Shown here: in pieces, positions 15,500-16,130 of the stretch
Layout: every line of letters begins with the position of its first letter
Position numbering within the stretch: position 1 is the first letter of the stretch
NCBI GenBank assembly: GCA_018970825.1
Contig: JAGWVP010000013.1
Span: 1-16,130, forward strand
Origin: a bacterium
Lineage (GTDB): Bacteria; Desulfobacterota; Binatia; UBA12015
Reading direction: 5' to 3'
DNA: 16,130 nt
Notes under the pieces: generated by a model
Told to the model about the DNA's origin: nothing
What the model saw: only the letters and a program-made list of their open reading frames with translations
Database searches by the model: none
Made by a program: the position numbers and the translations under genes

Positions 15500-16130
15500 G
15501 TGCCCGTCGCCCGCATCGACTCCCTCGCCTACGGGCCCCACGGCGTCGCGCGGGTCGACGGCAAGGTCCTCTTCGTCCGCGGGGTGGCACCGGGCGACGT
15601 GGTCGAGGTCCGGGTGCGCGAGGACCGCGGGCGCTTCGCGTGGGCGGACGCCGTGCGCGTCGTCGAGCGCGGGCCGGCGCGGCGCGATCCCCCCTGCGAA
15701 TACCTGCCGCGATGCGGAGGCTGCCCCTGGCAGCAGGTCGACGACGACGAGCAGGCGCGCGCGAAGGAGTCGATCGTGCGAGACCTGCTCGCGCGCGTCG
15801 GCGGCATCGACTCGCCCGAGGTGGTGCCGATCCTTCGACCCTCGCCGGCGTTCGGCTACCGCCGCCGCCTCTCGATGCGGATCGCCGAGCGCCGCGTCGG
15901 CTTCCTCGAGGCGGCATCCCACGACCTCGTCCCGATCGATCGCTGCCTGCTCGCGGCGCCGGAGCTCGAAGGCGCGATCGCCGTCGCGCAGGCCTGGGTC
16001 GCCTCGCTGCGCACGCGGCTCAACCGGCTCGAGATCGCGAGCGTCGGGCCGGCCCTCGACGCACCCGGCGACACGCCCGGCGCTGCGTTCGTCGATGCGA
16101 CCGGCCCCGGGCGCTTCGTGCTGGTCGGCC
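15500..16130 (+). CDS. rlmD: RNA (uracil-C5)-methyltransferase, RlmD/TrmA family, C-terminus off window
   Basis: SAM-dependent methyltransferase that makes 5-methyluridine in RNA; RlmD acts on 23S rRNA U1939 in E. coli. Only 210 residues are visible and the catalytic SAM domain lies beyond the right edge. The N-terminus is a TRAM domain (about 3-58, SLAYGPHGVARVDGKVLFV through GDVVEVRV). The [4Fe-4S] ligands follow as C66-x5-C72-x2-C75 (in CEYLPRCGGCPWQQ), with the fourth at C149 (IDRCLL), the same pattern and spacing as E. coli RlmD. FGYRRRLSMRI and VGFLEAASHDLVPI are typical of the central domain. The GTG start follows only a weak AGG. TRAM plus the iron-sulfur site favours RlmD over TrmA, but the exact target (U1939, U747 or both) cannot be told from this part. 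Confidence 0.85.
   Translation, partial: MPVARIDSLAYGPHGVARVDGKVLFVRGVAPGDVVEVRVREDRGRFAWADAVRVVERGPARRDPPCEYLPRCGGCPWQQVDDDEQARAKESIVRDLLARVGGIDSPEVVPILRPSPAFGYRRRLSMRIAERRVGFLEAASHDLVPIDRCLLAAPELEGAIAVAQAWVASLRTRLNRLEIASVGPALDAPGDTPGAAFVDATGPGRFVLVG

Overview
The window is a very GC-rich bacterial chromosome segment, densely coded on both strands, with many GTG starts. A peptidoglycan elongation operon (mre/PBP2), a periplasmic PpiD-type chaperone and a DUF1329 protein point to a Gram-negative cell. DUF1329 together with high GC would fit a deltaproteobacterial-type lineage (Myxococcota, Desulfobacterota or relatives), but that placement is inference. I see no tRNA, rRNA, CRISPR array, insertion sequence, integrase or phage gene; this looks like ordinary chromosomal backbone.

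Layout. 1-3607, minus strand: the rod-shape operon mreB-mreC-mreD-mrdA, with PBP2 cut by the left edge just after its catalytic SxxK motif. 3608-3895: divergent promoter region. 3896-6659, plus strand: a PpiD/SurA-type peptidyl-prolyl isomerase, then a small alpha/beta hydrolase. 6671-8080, minus strand: radA, convergent with the hydrolase. 8348-9688, plus strand: a secreted DUF1329 protein behind a good sigma-70-like promoter. 9697-12960, plus strand: the biotin operon bioF-bioA-bioD, whose genes overlap by 4 bp each, preceded by a perfect 13-bp inverted repeat that resembles a GC-shifted BirA operator. 12980-13822, minus strand: an uncharacterised secreted protein built from two copies of a domain of about 107 residues. 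14015-15370, plus strand: a GH1 beta-glycosidase. 15500-right edge: the N-terminal part of a TRAM/[4Fe-4S] RNA (uracil-C5) methyltransferase of the RlmD type.

How the genes fit together. MreB, MreC, MreD and PBP2 form the core of the lateral-wall synthesis complex, and PpiD is a membrane-anchored folding factor for exported proteins, so the left third is envelope biogenesis. BioF, BioA and BioD perform three successive steps from pimeloyl-thioester to dethiobiotin; bioB and the pimeloyl-forming genes are not in the window. RadA (recombination) and the rRNA methyltransferase are housekeeping.

The most interesting items are the candidate biotin operator overlapping a promoter, the Bacillus-like motifs in BioA (possible lysine rather than SAM as amino donor), the internally duplicated secreted protein, and a set of first-in-transcript genes that lack a Shine-Dalgarno sequence but carry a -10-like hexamer 5-8 nt before the start codon (possible leaderless mRNAs). 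I did not find a clearly novel multi-gene system.
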